Source: Candidatus Gottesmanbacteria bacterium RIFCSPHIGHO2_01_FULL_46_14
GTDB lineage: Bacteria; Patescibacteriota; Microgenomatia; UBA10105; UBA927
NCBI GenBank assembly: GCA_001780895.1
Contig: MFJJ01000010.1
Location: 3,732 to 67,731, forward strand
Direction of reading: 5' to 3'
DNA: 64,000 bases
Position numbers and translations under genes: made by a program. Position 1 is the first letter of the stretch, and each line of letters starts with the position of its first letter. Shown in pieces: positions 6,899-15,894 of this stretch. The notes under the pieces are model-generated. The model did no database searches, was not told the DNA's origin, and saw only the letters and a program-made list of their open reading frames with translations.

Positions 6899-8202
6899 AG
6901 GGGAGGAGTCGTGCTGTAAGCAACGCTATAGGATCCATCAATGTTAACTAAGAATGCTTGCATTGGATAGGGCGGAAGATCATAGGCCTGTTTTTTTGGA
7001 TCAAATATCGCATCCCCAACATACCAGGGAAACGCTGATCCGTTGGGATTATAGAGATACACGCGTGAAGGATCGGCACTATAGTATATGCTTTCAAACA
7101 AGATGAGTGGAGATTGAGCAAGTATCACATCGCGGGTTCCCGCAAGAGCGTTTATTTCTGTGAATGTACGGGCAATATCAACTTTTGGGTGTTTATTGGG
7201 GTACCACAGGTTGAATGCCAGAGAAAAAAGAATGAATGATACCCCCAACACTTTTTGCAATCGGCGGTTCCTCATGGCGTCAAGCGCATACACTAAAAGA
7301 AATACCTCGGCGATAGTAACGGGAATGAGGTATCGATTCACAAACAGCGGCTTGATAAACGATACAGAGATAACGAGAATTATCGGAGCAAATACGGCAA
7401 GGAAGAAATAGAGGGCTATCTGTTTGTGTTCTTTATTTCTGAGAGCCGTCACGAATAAAAGAATAAGCCCGACGGACAGAGCTGCGGTATAGTCCCATAA
7501 ATACCACGGCGTCCCTTCATATCCCAAAAATATATTCCCAACGACCGAGGCAATCAGGTGAAAGTCGACAGGGAAATACCACGAATTTTTGAGTTTGGCC
7601 GATACTTGCGCAATGCGGATAAGCCAGGGAAGAATAAACAGTCCATTAATAAGAGAGGCGCGAACGAAAGGATCGCGCAGTCGCCTCGGTGACAGTTTTT
7701 TTGTGAGGAGCCAATGGATAACTTGGACGAATGGAACAATGAGAAAGTAGCTGTGTGTGTAAAATCCCAGGATCGTTGCCAGAATATAAAGCCGCCATCG
7801 ACGTTCAATATACGTGTACATGGATAGTGTCGCAAAAAAGATATACCATCCATATGTTCGGACCTCAAACGCATAATAGATAAGCATGGGATTTAAAAAG
7901 AACAGGAGAGGGAGTACGATGGAAAGCCAGGACTTTTTAAATAACGTTTCTGACCAGTGTATGACGACTCCAGTTGCAAGGGCAAATCCTAATAGAGATA
8001 AACTGCGAACGGCAATTTCACTTGTGCCAAAAAGTTTTATCCAATAATGGAGCATGGTGTAATAAACGGGCGGTTCAAAGGTGACCGATTGAGCAATCCA
8101 TGAGACTGGACGTTGCGCAACCAGTACCGAGAACGCCTCATCGCGCCAAAGGCTTTGGGTGAGGTAGAGGAGCGGGGTATGCGTCAAGAGCCAATTGAAC
8201 AT
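6895..8202 (-). CDS. GT39/ArnT-like membrane glycosyltransferase
   Basis: 435 residues with about ten to twelve membrane helices. The first outside loop carries LWRDEAFSVLVAQ (~residues 18-30), whose D-E pair is the catalytic acid motif of the protein O-mannosyltransferase/ArnT group (GT-C fold). The C-terminal part, from about 330, is a soluble domain outside the membrane. Such enzymes move a sugar from a polyprenyl-phosphate donor to a protein or glycan outside the cell. A TATAAT box lies 13 bases before the start. Donor and acceptor cannot be read from the sequence. Confidence 0.75.
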   Translation of the reverse strand: MFNWLLTHTPLLYLTQSLWRDEAFSVLVAQRPVSWIAQSVTFEPPVYYTMLHYWIKLFGTSEIAVRSLSLLGFALATGVVIHWSETLFKKSWLSIVLPLLFFLNPMLIYYAFEVRTYGWYIFFATLSMYTYIERRWRLYILATILGFYTHSYFLIVPFVQVIHWLLTKKLSPRRLRDPFVRASLINGLFILPWLIRIAQVSAKLKNSWYFPVDFHLIASVVGNIFLGYEGTPWYLWDYTAALSVGLILLFVTALRNKEHKQIALYFFLAVFAPIILVISVSFIKPLFVNRYLIPVTIAEVFLLVYALDAMRNRRLQKVLGVSFILFSLAFNLWYPNKHPKVDIARTFTEINALAGTRDVILAQSPLILFESIYYSADPSRVYLYNPNGSAFPWYVGDAIFDPKKQAYDLPPYPMQAFLVNIDGSYSVAYSTTPPL

Positions 8203-8216
8203 ATCGTTACCTGCTA

Positions 8217-9698
8217 TTATACCTTTTCAGTCACTCGATACTCCAGGCGTTTGCCGAGCATGAGTCTTGTGTGAGCATCAAGTCCGGGAAGAGCGGAAAG
8301 GAAAAACGAGACGACGGGTAACGTAATCCATTGAAGGTATAAAAACGGTATTTTCCATCGTGCATATTCTTTCGGACGAGGGGGTTTTATACGTAAATCG
8401 ATGACAATAACAACAATAAGAAATATTGCCGATAGCGTAAGGATACCTGATGATATTTGCGAGAGATTATGCCCGAGTACGGTGCGGGCAAACGCAGGGT
8501 TAATAAGGGGAGGAAGGGTGCTTCCAATTGTAAGAATAAACCAATTTGCCGGCCAGAACACGTGATGTTCAAGGAGCATAATAAGGCGGCGTAGTCTGTC
8601 AGATAGCGGAATGGTGTGACTGAGGAAGACGCCACGGATGACAAAGGGAAGATCCGATACGCCCCATGCCCAGCGTTTGGACTGTTCATATTGATTGACC
8701 ATCGTCCGGAAAAATGAATGACTCTCCGCAGCATCAGCAAGAACCGGAAGAAATATGCCGCGGGTGGTAACTTTTTCTCCGAGGGCAAAATACACTTTAA
8801 AGAAGAGGTGATAATCTTCTGGGATTACGTCTATGCCCCAAAACCCTGCTTTTTGGGCTGTTGAAAGGGCTAGGGAATACGTGGAAAAATTGATGAATCG
8901 ACTGCTTTGCGAGAGAAGCGAAAGATTCCAAATGCTGTTCATGGTATTAAATACCCGGCTGGGGAGGGGGATTCGCCAAATGTTGGAATAAAATAAAATC
9001 GCTCCCTGATAGAAATGATACGCCCGGTCTGGATCGGTGAGGAATTGACAGGAAAGAGCCGAGAAATATTTTGGGTGGAGGAGTGCATCTGCGTCACACG
9101 AGGTGACGGTCGTGGTATTGATATCAATATGCCAACCCGGGAGAGCAGCGACAACTTTTTTTGCCGCCCATGCCATGTTTGATGATTTCCCCGCGACTTC
9201 GCCGGTATGAAGAACGTGTCGCGTGACCATGAATTTGCCAAAAAGACTCCCAAATTTCTTCCGTAGAGTTTTTTCTGTTTCTCGCGCGTGGGGATCTTTA
9301 TCTTCGGTTGCGAGAACTACAATGATGCGCTCTTTAGGAAAGTCCTGTTGGGCTAGGTTTGTAAGTGTGCGTTCAAGGACGTGGATGGGTTCCTGATACT
9401 CGGGAACAATCACAACATGGTAGAGCTTATTAAAATCTGGGAGATTCTTTGTGAGTGCGACCCAGTCTACTTTCGTATGCGCAGAGATCATCAGAAACGA
9501 TCGGATCGCATGAATAGCCAGGCGAAATGATTTATAAAACCAATAGACATCAAAAGTAATGATGAGATAGGCAACGATAGCCGGATGCCAAAATGACAGC
9601 CAAAACGGCATCGTTATAAGTATCCACGAAGTGAAGGGAATGAGAATTTCAAAAAATCGTCTTGTCCGGTTTGGATACCGGAGAAATAATGATCTCAT
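8217..9698 (-). CDS. Membrane-bound family 2 glycosyltransferase (processive type)
   Basis: 493 residues: two N-terminal helices, a cytoplasmic GT2 domain, then three or four C-terminal helices. Motifs in order: VIVPEYQEP, the D-x-D segment TSCDADALLHPKYF, the base motif IPEDYHLFF, and Q-x-x-R-W as EQSKRWAWG. That set is the signature of cellulose- or hyaluronan-synthase-like enzymes that extend and export a polymer, but many CPR homologues are of unknown product. It lies 14 bases upstream of the GT39-like gene and 12 bases after another GT2. Confidence 0.8.
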   Translation of the reverse strand: MRSLFLRYPNRTRRFFEILIPFTSWILITMPFWLSFWHPAIVAYLIITFDVYWFYKSFRLAIHAIRSFLMISAHTKVDWVALTKNLPDFNKLYHVVIVPEYQEPIHVLERTLTNLAQQDFPKERIIVVLATEDKDPHARETEKTLRKKFGSLFGKFMVTRHVLHTGEVAGKSSNMAWAAKKVVAALPGWHIDINTTTVTSCDADALLHPKYFSALSCQFLTDPDRAYHFYQGAILFYSNIWRIPLPSRVFNTMNSIWNLSLLSQSSRFINFSTYSLALSTAQKAGFWGIDVIPEDYHLFFKVYFALGEKVTTRGIFLPVLADAAESHSFFRTMVNQYEQSKRWAWGVSDLPFVIRGVFLSHTIPLSDRLRRLIMLLEHHVFWPANWFILTIGSTLPPLINPAFARTVLGHNLSQISSGILTLSAIFLIVVIVIDLRIKPPRPKEYARWKIPFLYLQWITLPVVSFFLSALPGLDAHTRLMLGKRLEYRVTEKV

Positions 9699-9710
9699 AC
9701 AAGGTTATCT

Positions 9711-10430
9711 CTATACTGTTTTGAATAGCGCGTATTTGGTTAGTCTCCCGAGCAGATAATACGTTCGACTGACGATGTCTTTGAAAAGCGAACGCTCGTC
9801 TGCGCGAAGTTGAGTAAGAACGGTAAGCGCAGGGTCAAACAGGACTTTAAGGTGTTTTTGATGAAGCCGAATGGCGAGCGTGAGGTCATCCATTTGCGTG
9901 ACGTCGTGAATTTTTCCGTCAAATCCCCCAGCTTTGGCGAGAGCATCCCGACGTATAGCAAGATTCCCACCGATAATCAGCTGAACTCCAAAGACAGCAT
10001 GAAGAAGGGCAAACATATATATATAATCTTTTCCTTGAGGAAAAATCCACGTATAGAATTTTCCGACGTCTGTAAAACTATATGGACCACCGACAGCCGC
10101 AATAGAGGGATGTTCCCGAAAGGTGACTTGGATTTTTTTGAGGTAATCAGAAGGAACGACGCAATCTGCATCTACAAAAACGAGGAGCTCACTTTTTGCC
10201 CGCCGTACTCCGGTGTTTCGGGCGTTGCTTGCTCCCGGTTTCTGCTCGAGAAAGACAAGTTGTATATATTTTTTTGCAACGTCGCTCGTTGCATCCTTGG
10301 AGTTATTGTCGACGACAATAATTTCATACGGCTCGCGGAGACTTTGTTTTTTAAGGGAAGCGAGGCAAGCTCCAATATGGTGTGCTTCGTTGTATGCGGG
10401 AATAATGATCGACAAAACCGGTTTTTGCAT
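9711..10430 (-). CDS. Family 2 glycosyltransferase
   Basis: 239 residues starting at MQKPVLSIIIPAYNEA; a TATAAT box lies seven bases before this ATG. The nucleotide-sugar site 'V-V-D-N-N-S-x-D-x-T' and the D-x-D motif VDADCVVP (~87-94) are clear, followed by GGNLAIRR and MDDLTLAIRL. One hydrophobic stretch near 125-150 may touch the membrane. It opens the leftward envelope operon and is divergent from the FAD oxidoreductase. It should transfer one sugar to a lipid- or glycan-linked acceptor. Confidence 0.85.
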   Translation of the reverse strand: MQKPVLSIIIPAYNEAHHIGACLASLKKQSLREPYEIIVVDNNSKDATSDVAKKYIQLVFLEQKPGASNARNTGVRRAKSELLVFVDADCVVPSDYLKKIQVTFREHPSIAAVGGPYSFTDVGKFYTWIFPQGKDYIYMFALLHAVFGVQLIIGGNLAIRRDALAKAGGFDGKIHDVTQMDDLTLAIRLHQKHLKVLFDPALTVLTQLRADERSLFKDIVSRTYYLLGRLTKYALFKTV

Positions 10431-10460
10431 TGTAGGAATTATACAAAACCTGTGGTATAA

Positions 10461-11837
10461 ATGCATGTTATAGTGGATTGCCCACGAATTGTTATCATCG
10501 GTGCCGGACCATGCGGTTTAGGTGCAGCATGGAGACTGCAAGAATTTGGCTACAGAGATTTTGTCCTCTTAGAAAAAGAAAATCACGTTGGCGGTCTGGC
10601 GTCCTCGTATGTTGATGCCAACGGATTTACCTGGGACGTTGGTGGTCACGTCATTCACTCGCACTACCCCTATTTTGACCGTGTTTTTCAAGAGGTCACC
10701 GCTGGAGAATATTTAACCCACGAGCGTGAATCCTGGATATGGATATACGATCGTTTCGTTCCCTATCCGTTTCAGAATAATATCCGTTATCTGCCTCCTT
10801 CGGTGATACAGGAGTGCCTTGACGGCTTAAAGGAGGCTTCTGCAAAGAAACACGACCCGGAAACGTTTGCCGAATGGATAGTTGATTCTTTTGGAAGTGG
10901 CATCGCCAAACATTTTCTTTTTCCATACAACCGCAAAGTATGGGCATATCCGCTTGAAAAAATGAGCTACCAATGGGTGGGCGATAGAGTTGCTTCTGTC
11001 GACATAACAAGAATTGAACTCAACATTGCAGAAAAGAAAGACGACGTTTCATGGGGTCCCAATGCCGTATTTGAGTTTCCAACATTTGGGGGAACCGGTT
11101 CTATTTGGGAGGGTGTTGCAAATCGGTTCCGGTCGCACATCCGACTCAACGCCGGTGTTACTTCTATTGATGCCCTCAAGCGGCAGGTAATCTGTACTGA
11201 TGGTTCGGTTCATCCTTACGACGTGCTTTTGACGACGATGCCGATAGACCGATTGACTGGATTGACGACGGGACTCACTGGCACGTCAGGATCTGAGGAC
11301 CTTCATTTCTCTTCAGTTTTTATCGTGGGGATCGGGGTTAAAGGAGATACTCCAGCTCACCTTCGCGGGAAGTGTTGGATGTATTTTCCCGAAGATCACG
11401 CCCCGTTTTTTCGCGCGACGGTTTTTTCCCATTACTCACCACATAACGCCCCCAAAGGAACATGGTCTCTCATGACGGAAACGTCAGTTTCGCGCTATCA
11501 ACCGCTAGCTAACCAAGACATTGTCGCTTCCGTTATCGACGGGGCAAAAAAAACGGGTTTAATCGGAGAGCAATCAACCGTTGTCGACACGTGGAAATTT
11601 ACGACAAACTATGGCTATCCAACACCGACGCTTGGGCGTGATCAAATTCTTGATCGGTTATTCCCGATATTTGAAAAGCACAATATTTTTTCCCGGGGAA
11701 GATTTGGAGCATGGCGGTATGAAGTTTCCAATCAGGATCACACATTTATGCAAGGAGTTGAGTGGGTCAATAAGATTCTCAATGGAGAAGAAGAGGTAAC
11801 GGTCTTCCATCCGGAGTTGGTTAATGCAAAGAAGTGA
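10461..11837 (+). CDS. FAD-dependent amine-oxidase-fold oxidoreductase (protoporphyrinogen-oxidase / UDP-galactopyranose-mutase-like)
   Basis: 458 residues. The N-terminal dinucleotide fold VIIGAGPCGLGAAWRL (~11-26) and the second GG motif, VGGLAS, identify an FAD enzyme. The layout GGHVIHSHYPYFD is close to proteins annotated as protoporphyrinogen-oxidase- or UDP-galactopyranose-mutase-like in glycan clusters. Its place beside glycosyltransferases favours sugar-nucleotide ring contraction or a similar step over haem synthesis, of which there is no sign nearby. The ATG at 10461 touches a TATAAA box, so the in-frame GTG at 10473 may be the real start. It overlaps tatD by 17 bases. Confidence 0.75.
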   Translation: MHVIVDCPRIVIIGAGPCGLGAAWRLQEFGYRDFVLLEKENHVGGLASSYVDANGFTWDVGGHVIHSHYPYFDRVFQEVTAGEYLTHERESWIWIYDRFVPYPFQNNIRYLPPSVIQECLDGLKEASAKKHDPETFAEWIVDSFGSGIAKHFLFPYNRKVWAYPLEKMSYQWVGDRVASVDITRIELNIAEKKDDVSWGPNAVFEFPTFGGTGSIWEGVANRFRSHIRLNAGVTSIDALKRQVICTDGSVHPYDVLLTTMPIDRLTGLTTGLTGTSGSEDLHFSSVFIVGIGVKGDTPAHLRGKCWMYFPEDHAPFFRATVFSHYSPHNAPKGTWSLMTETSVSRYQPLANQDIVASVIDGAKKTGLIGEQSTVVDTWKFTTNYGYPTPTLGRDQILDRLFPIFEKHNIFSRGRFGAWRYEVSNQDHTFMQGVEWVNKILNGEEEVTVFHPELVNAKK

Positions 11838-12591
11838 AGAGCGTTTGTGCATTAGTTGTCGTTGTGTCTGCCAGAACTTTTGTTGTAATTCCTTTTAGTT
11901 GGGCGATCTGTTTAGCGATAAGCGGAATATATTTGGGTTCATTGCGTTCTCCTCGATGAGGCACCGGTGTTAGATAGGGTGCATCAGTTTCTAGCAGAAG
12001 CATGGAAAGCGGAATTGATGGAACGGTTAGTGACAATTGTTTGGAATAGGTTACATTGCCATCAATACCGACAAAAATTTTTCGCGCCTGGGCTTGGCGA
12101 AGTTCTTGAAGACCTCCGGAAAAACAGTGGATGGTGCCTTTTGGTAAAGATGGGAGTGCGTCGAGGACAGTAAAAAAATCTTCGTATGCGTCCCGACAGT
12201 GCATGATAACCGGAAGATTATGGCGAAGTGCGAGACGAAGCTGTTCATCAAAGAGCCGTTTTTGTTTGTCTTTTTTTCCGAGCGCCTGCTCACCCTTGTA
12301 CTGAAAATAATCCAAACCGCATTCTCCGATAGCTATGACTTGATCATTCATAAGGGAGTCGAGTTTTTGCACATCCGGGTCATGCTGTGCTTCGTGGGGG
12401 TGGATGCCCAGAGCAGGGAAGATAACGCCCGGATAAAGCTTAGCCAGCTCCAACACTTCTTGTGAAGAGTGTAAATCAACGCCGGGATTGATACATTGTT
12501 TCACTCCCGCCTTTTTGGCATTCCCTACGACCATCGCCCGATCAGAATCGTATTGAGAGAAATTAAGATGGCAATGTGTATCGATGTACAT
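11821..12591 (-). CDS. tatD: TatD-family metal-dependent DNase
   Basis: 256 residues, normal length. Metal ligands are visible: THCHLNF (H-x-H at 6-8), E in IGECGLDYF (~92-98), H in VIMHCRD (~131), H in TIHCFSG (~155), and D in ETDAPYL (~205). TatD proteins trim DNA 3'-5' and act in repair and nucleic-acid quality control. It lies three bases after metG, a common pairing in bacteria, and overlaps the convergent FAD gene. Confidence 0.92.
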   Translation of the reverse strand: MYIDTHCHLNFSQYDSDRAMVVGNAKKAGVKQCINPGVDLHSSQEVLELAKLYPGVIFPALGIHPHEAQHDPDVQKLDSLMNDQVIAIGECGLDYFQYKGEQALGKKDKQKRLFDEQLRLALRHNLPVIMHCRDAYEDFFTVLDALPSLPKGTIHCFSGGLQELRQAQARKIFVGIDGNVTYSKQLSLTVPSIPLSMLLLETDAPYLTPVPHRGERNEPKYIPLIAKQIAQLKGITTKVLADTTTTNAQTLFTSLH

Positions 12592-12594
12592 GCG

Positions 12595-14022
12595 TTACAG
12601 GCGGGGAAATAACGATGGTTGAGATAGTATCGTCGGCCCCCTAAATTGCTCAAGAATTTTTTGGGCGGTTTGTGGCAGAAACGGTTGGAGGAGGGTGGCG
12701 ATTTCGATAATTTGGCTGATTGCTCGGTCAAGTACTTTGATTAAATCATTGCCAGATAACTTCCACGGTTGGTTCTCGTTGATAAACTTATCTACTGTTT
12801 TTACTCTCTCCCAGACATACGCAAGCGCATCATTGAATCTGTACTCTTCAAGCGCTTTTTTGTATTCTCCGGTATTGACGTCTTGAAAATTTACATTTTT
12901 CATTTTACACTTTTGACTTTCTGCCAGTTTCGCGATTCTAGCCACTAAATTTCCAAGTCCGTTGGCAAGATCTGCATTGTAAAGTTCTTTAAATCTTCTC
13001 TCTGAATAATCGCCGTCACTATAACTAGGTATTTCGCGGGTGAGATAGTACCGGACTGCGTCAGTTCCATATTGATTAAGAACTTTTATGGGATCCACAA
13101 CATTGCCAACCGTTTTACTCATTTTTTGCCCATCAACAGTCAAGTAGCCATGAACGAAGAGTTGCTTGGGTAATGGCAGACCCGCGGATTTGAGAACTGC
13201 CGGCCAGTAGATTGCATGAAACCGCAAGATTCCTTTGCCGATAATCATAAGGTCAGCTGGTGCCCATTTGGTAAATAGTTCGTCATTCCAGCCTAAGCCA
13301 ATCCCACTGTAATAAATGTTGTTCGCATCAAACCATACATACATAATTTGATCGGGATCTCCAGGGACAGGTACGCCCCATCCTTTGGCGCGTTCTTTAG
13401 TTCGGGAAATAGAAAAATCTTCTAAGCCTTTTTTTATAAAAGCTACCGTTTCATTTTTTTTGCTCTGAGGGATAATAGAGAGAGCATCAGAGATGATTAA
13501 CTCCTCGAAAAATTTTTGGTATTTTGACAAACGGAAAAAATAATTTTTTTCTGCGATAAGATCAAGCTTCTTGCCGGGATGTTCAAAACATTCACCGTTT
13601 TCATTGAGTTCATCGGATGTATAAAAAGCTTCACAACCAACGCAGTAGAGCCCCTCGTATGATTTTTTATAAATATCCCCACTTTTTGTACAGAGTTCCC
13701 AGAGTTTTTGAGAGGATAAAAAGTGATTTTCGTTTGTCCCACGTTGCCATATATCAAAATGAACATTGAGCTTTTTGGCCAGATCAAGAAATTCTTGTTG
13801 GTGAATGTCGCAGAATTTATGTGGTTCTACTCCAGCCTTTTGGGCGGCCTGAATAATTTTTAGTCCATTTTCATCGGCTCCACACAGATACAGTACATCC
13901 TCATGGAGAAGCTTGTGATATCGTCGAATAACGTCTGAGTAGATAAATTCCTGTGCATGGCCGATGTGAGGCGCAGCGTTGACGTAAGGAATTGCGCTAT
14001 GGAGGTAGAATTTATTTGTCAT
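12595..14022 (-). CDS. metG: Methionyl-tRNA synthetase
   Basis: 475 residues. The class I motifs are H-I-G-H in APHIGHAQE (~20) and K-M-S-K-T in DGQKMSKTVGN (~305). An inserted knuckle with CVGCEAFY and a later Cys (~145-165) probably holds zinc. No C-terminal tRNA-binding domain follows, so it is the short form. The ATG at 14022 is preferred: the earlier ATG at 14031 lies inside a TACAAT box, and 14022 is seven bases after it, fitting a leaderless start. It is followed by tatD at three bases. Confidence 0.92.
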   Translation of the reverse strand: MTNKFYLHSAIPYVNAAPHIGHAQEFIYSDVIRRYHKLLHEDVLYLCGADENGLKIIQAAQKAGVEPHKFCDIHQQEFLDLAKKLNVHFDIWQRGTNENHFLSSQKLWELCTKSGDIYKKSYEGLYCVGCEAFYTSDELNENGECFEHPGKKLDLIAEKNYFFRLSKYQKFFEELIISDALSIIPQSKKNETVAFIKKGLEDFSISRTKERAKGWGVPVPGDPDQIMYVWFDANNIYYSGIGLGWNDELFTKWAPADLMIIGKGILRFHAIYWPAVLKSAGLPLPKQLFVHGYLTVDGQKMSKTVGNVVDPIKVLNQYGTDAVRYYLTREIPSYSDGDYSERRFKELYNADLANGLGNLVARIAKLAESQKCKMKNVNFQDVNTGEYKKALEEYRFNDALAYVWERVKTVDKFINENQPWKLSGNDLIKVLDRAISQIIEIATLLQPFLPQTAQKILEQFRGPTILSQPSLFPRL

Positions 14023-14040
14023 AATCGTCATTGTACCATC

Positions 14041-14062
14041 AAAAAACCTCCTTGCGGAGGTT
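14041..14062 (-). terminator. Intrinsic terminator upstream of metG
   Basis: On the minus strand, AACCTCC, a GCAA tetraloop and GGAGGTT form a 7-bp stem, followed by four more T. It ends transcription coming from the small membrane-protein genes just before the metG promoter. Confidence 0.75.
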
Positions 14063-14125
14063 ATTAAAATTCCAGATTATAACCTCCGCTACAAGACGGC
14101 TTGCATTGCCATCAACGTGGAGGTT
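14055..14125 (-). promoter_or_regulatory. Alternating hairpin segments before metG, attenuator-like
   Basis: Reading the minus strand, four complementary segments follow each other: AACCTCC (14125-14119), CGGAGGTT (14088-14081), AACCTCCG (14062-14055), and GGAGGTT of the terminator. Segments 1+2, 2+3 and 3+4 can each pair, the arrangement of a transcription attenuator. Between segments 1 and 2 lies a seven-codon frame, M-A-M-Q-A-V-L-stop (14112-14089), with two Met codons, whose stop touches segment 2. There is no T-box consensus. The metG promoter box downstream of the terminator argues against this, so the role is uncertain. Confidence 0.35.
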
Positions 14126-14137
14126 TGGGTTTTCATA

Positions 14138-14233
14138 TTATTTACTGTGTTTTCGCACAAACAGGGCGCCGAGCAAAGCGACAAAGGCCAGAGCGAAGAG
14201 ATATAAAATGAGATTATTTTCTATCTGATTCAT
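14138..14233 (-). CDS. 31-residue single-pass membrane peptide
   Basis: M-N-Q-I-E-N-N, then a hydrophobic helix (LILYLFALAFVALLGALFV), then R-K-H-S-K. The ATG overlaps the stop of the upstream gene as ATGA, which supports a real coupled gene. Function unknown; the basic tail is expected inside the cell. Confidence 0.55.
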   Translation of the reverse strand: MNQIENNLILYLFALAFVALLGALFVRKHSK

Positions 14234-14424
14234 AAGTCAATAATATAGCTTGCAAGGTAAAAAAGCAACACAATGACAACTCCCCCGATAAATATCTGCA
14301 ACGAGAATGGTCTGTCGTCTAAGAATTGACCAAACACAAGCGCTATTGCGACCAAATTTCCCAACTCCATGAGTTTTTCTGATAATCGGGATCGAAAGGG
14401 TTTACGGAAAACAATTCTCTTCAT
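14230..14424 (-). CDS. Small membrane protein (64 residues)
   Basis: A basic N-terminus (M-K-R-I-V-F-R-K-P-F-R-S-R) is followed by one short and one clear hydrophobic helix (~25-35 and ~44-62). It lies 17 bases after the next upstream gene and overlaps the 31-residue peptide gene. Not recognised. The three genes from 14789 down to 14138 form a leftward operon that ends at the terminator before metG. Confidence 0.55.
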   Translation of the reverse strand: MKRIVFRKPFRSRLSEKLMELGNLVAIALVFGQFLDDRPFSLQIFIGGVVIVLLFYLASYIIDL

Positions 14425-14441
14425 GTTTCAAGAATACCACG

Positions 14442-14789
14442 TCACCGTTTTGATAGCAGGAGCTCAAGGGAGGTGAGGCAAGCAAGAAGCAAAATGAGAT
14501 AGAGCGGTTCGCGAAGGTTGAGGATTTGAAGGACGAGGTAAGTCGTAAGCCCTAGGGATAAAAGAACAGAACGTCGTACATTATTTAAGAGGTAGAGGAG
14601 TATCCAGAAACAAGAGACAAATAGTAATACAAAAAAAATACCAAACAAATGCCATGCATTGGGTTCGTAGCTATTAATAAACCACGCAAAGCCACTAAAA
14701 CTTGTCAGTCCCAAAACCAACCACCAGATAGACCGCGGATGTTTCTCGTGACGCATATCGTGAGTCAATTGTAGCGGGGTAGATCCCAT
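14442..14789 (-). CDS. Small four-helix membrane protein of unknown function
   Basis: 115 residues with a soluble, basic start (~1-20) and four tight helices (~22-40, 46-68, 73-90, 94-112). No catalytic motif. It is divergent from rmuC, with 20 bases between start codons, so both promoters lie within or next to the coding sequences. Confidence 0.6.
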   Translation of the reverse strand: MGSTPLQLTHDMRHEKHPRSIWWLVLGLTSFSGFAWFINSYEPNAWHLFGIFFVLLFVSCFWILLYLLNNVRRSVLLSLGLTTYLVLQILNLREPLYLILLLACLTSLELLLSKR

Positions 14790-14809
14790 GCTACAATATC
14801 AAAACTTCT

Positions 14810-15847
14810 ATGACACAAGATCTTCTCCTTATAATTTTTTCTATTCTTTTGGGATTTGGGGCACTTATTTGGATTATCAGGCGCGAACTAGGCAAGCTTA
14901 GCGAGTCGAAGGATGATTCGACCTTAACAGAATGGCTCAAGTCGATGCAGATTTCGATTGAGCATACCAATAAAACATTAAACGAAGCGATGCGCGGATC
15001 GACCAGTGACGTCGCAAAATTATTACAAGCAAATACGAAACAGCTCAACGAACGTTTGGATACGGCAGCCAACGTGATCGGCGATCTCAAAAAAAATTTG
15101 GGAGAAATGAGCGAAGTTGGCCGCGGTATCAAAAGCTTGCAGGAATTTCTTCAATCACCAAAACTTCGCGGCAACATCGGCGAACAGGTCTTGCAGGATA
15201 TGATCGGACAGACGTTTCCGAAAAACTCGTTTCACCTCCAGTATTCTTTTAAGTCCGGCGTCAAAGTCGATGCCGTCCTCAAAACTGACGCAGGACTTCT
15301 CTGTATCGACTCGAAGTTTCCCATGGAAAACTTCAACGTGATGCATAAAGGAGAAACCGAAGCAGATCGGGCACGTGCAAAGCGGGAATTTATGGCAGAT
15401 GTCAAAAAGCACGTGAGCGATATTGCCAAGAAATATATATTGCCCGAAGAAGGCACGATGGATTTTGCGCTCATGTATATTCCCTCGGAAGGCGTCTACT
15501 ACGAAATTGCCAACATGAATGAGCTCATGGAATTTGCTCGAAAGCAGCGGGTCTACCCCGTCTCCCCCAATACGCTCTACGCGCACCTTCAAGTTCTTCT
15601 TCTCAGTTTTCAGGGAAAAGATTTAGAACAAAAATCAAAACAGGTGTTTCAGCTGCTTCGCGCGATACAAAAAGATTACGGGAAGGTAGAAGAAAATCTC
15701 GGTGTTCTCGGCCGCCACGTCAATAACGCATATAACAGCATGAGTACGGTGACTTCAACATTCGGACTTCTCGGCCAAAAACTCTCGCAAACCAACACGC
15801 TCGGAGACGGCAATGAAGAAGAAAGTCAGCTAAAAATAGAGGGATAA
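14810..15847 (+). CDS. rmuC: DNA recombination protein RmuC
   Basis: 345 residues: an N-terminal membrane helix (~4-23), a coiled-coil stretch (~30-105), then the RmuC nuclease-like domain beginning at SPKLRGNIGEQVL. The restriction-fold core shows VDAVLKT followed by LLCIDSKFPMENF (D...D-x-K). RmuC limits DNA inversions and is thought to act as a nuclease on recombination intermediates. Length is shorter than in E. coli but normal for small-genome homologues. A palindrome, P1, lies 14 bases after the stop. Confidence 0.9.
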   Translation: MTQDLLLIIFSILLGFGALIWIIRRELGKLSESKDDSTLTEWLKSMQISIEHTNKTLNEAMRGSTSDVAKLLQANTKQLNERLDTAANVIGDLKKNLGEMSEVGRGIKSLQEFLQSPKLRGNIGEQVLQDMIGQTFPKNSFHLQYSFKSGVKVDAVLKTDAGLLCIDSKFPMENFNVMHKGETEADRARAKREFMADVKKHVSDIAKKYILPEEGTMDFALMYIPSEGVYYEIANMNELMEFARKQRVYPVSPNTLYAHLQVLLLSFQGKDLEQKSKQVFQLLRAIQKDYGKVEENLGVLGRHVNNAYNSMSTVTSTFGLLGQKLSQTNTLGDGNEEESQLKIEG

Positions 15848-15861
15848 CGATTCCGTTGGAT

Positions 15862-15891
15862 ATGTTACTATGTTTCGAAACAAGATAACAT
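15862..15891. repeat. Palindrome P1 of the kinase/TrpR-like module (decayed right arm)
   Basis: Left arm ATGTTACTATGTTTC is identical to P2 and P3. The right arm has CAAGATAACAT where CATAGTAACAT is expected, so it is the only damaged copy. It ends three bases from the kinase stop. Confidence 0.85.
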
Positions 15892-15894
15892 GAA

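Noticed and set aside
14041..14125. T-box riboswitch before metG
   Set aside because: No AGGGTGG-type T-box sequence or specifier stem; only the alternating AACCTCC/GGAGGTT segments are seen.
15155..15592. Long open frame on the minus strand inside rmuC
   Set aside because: Pure shadow of the rmuC frame; composition has no protein-like motifs and rmuC is well supported.
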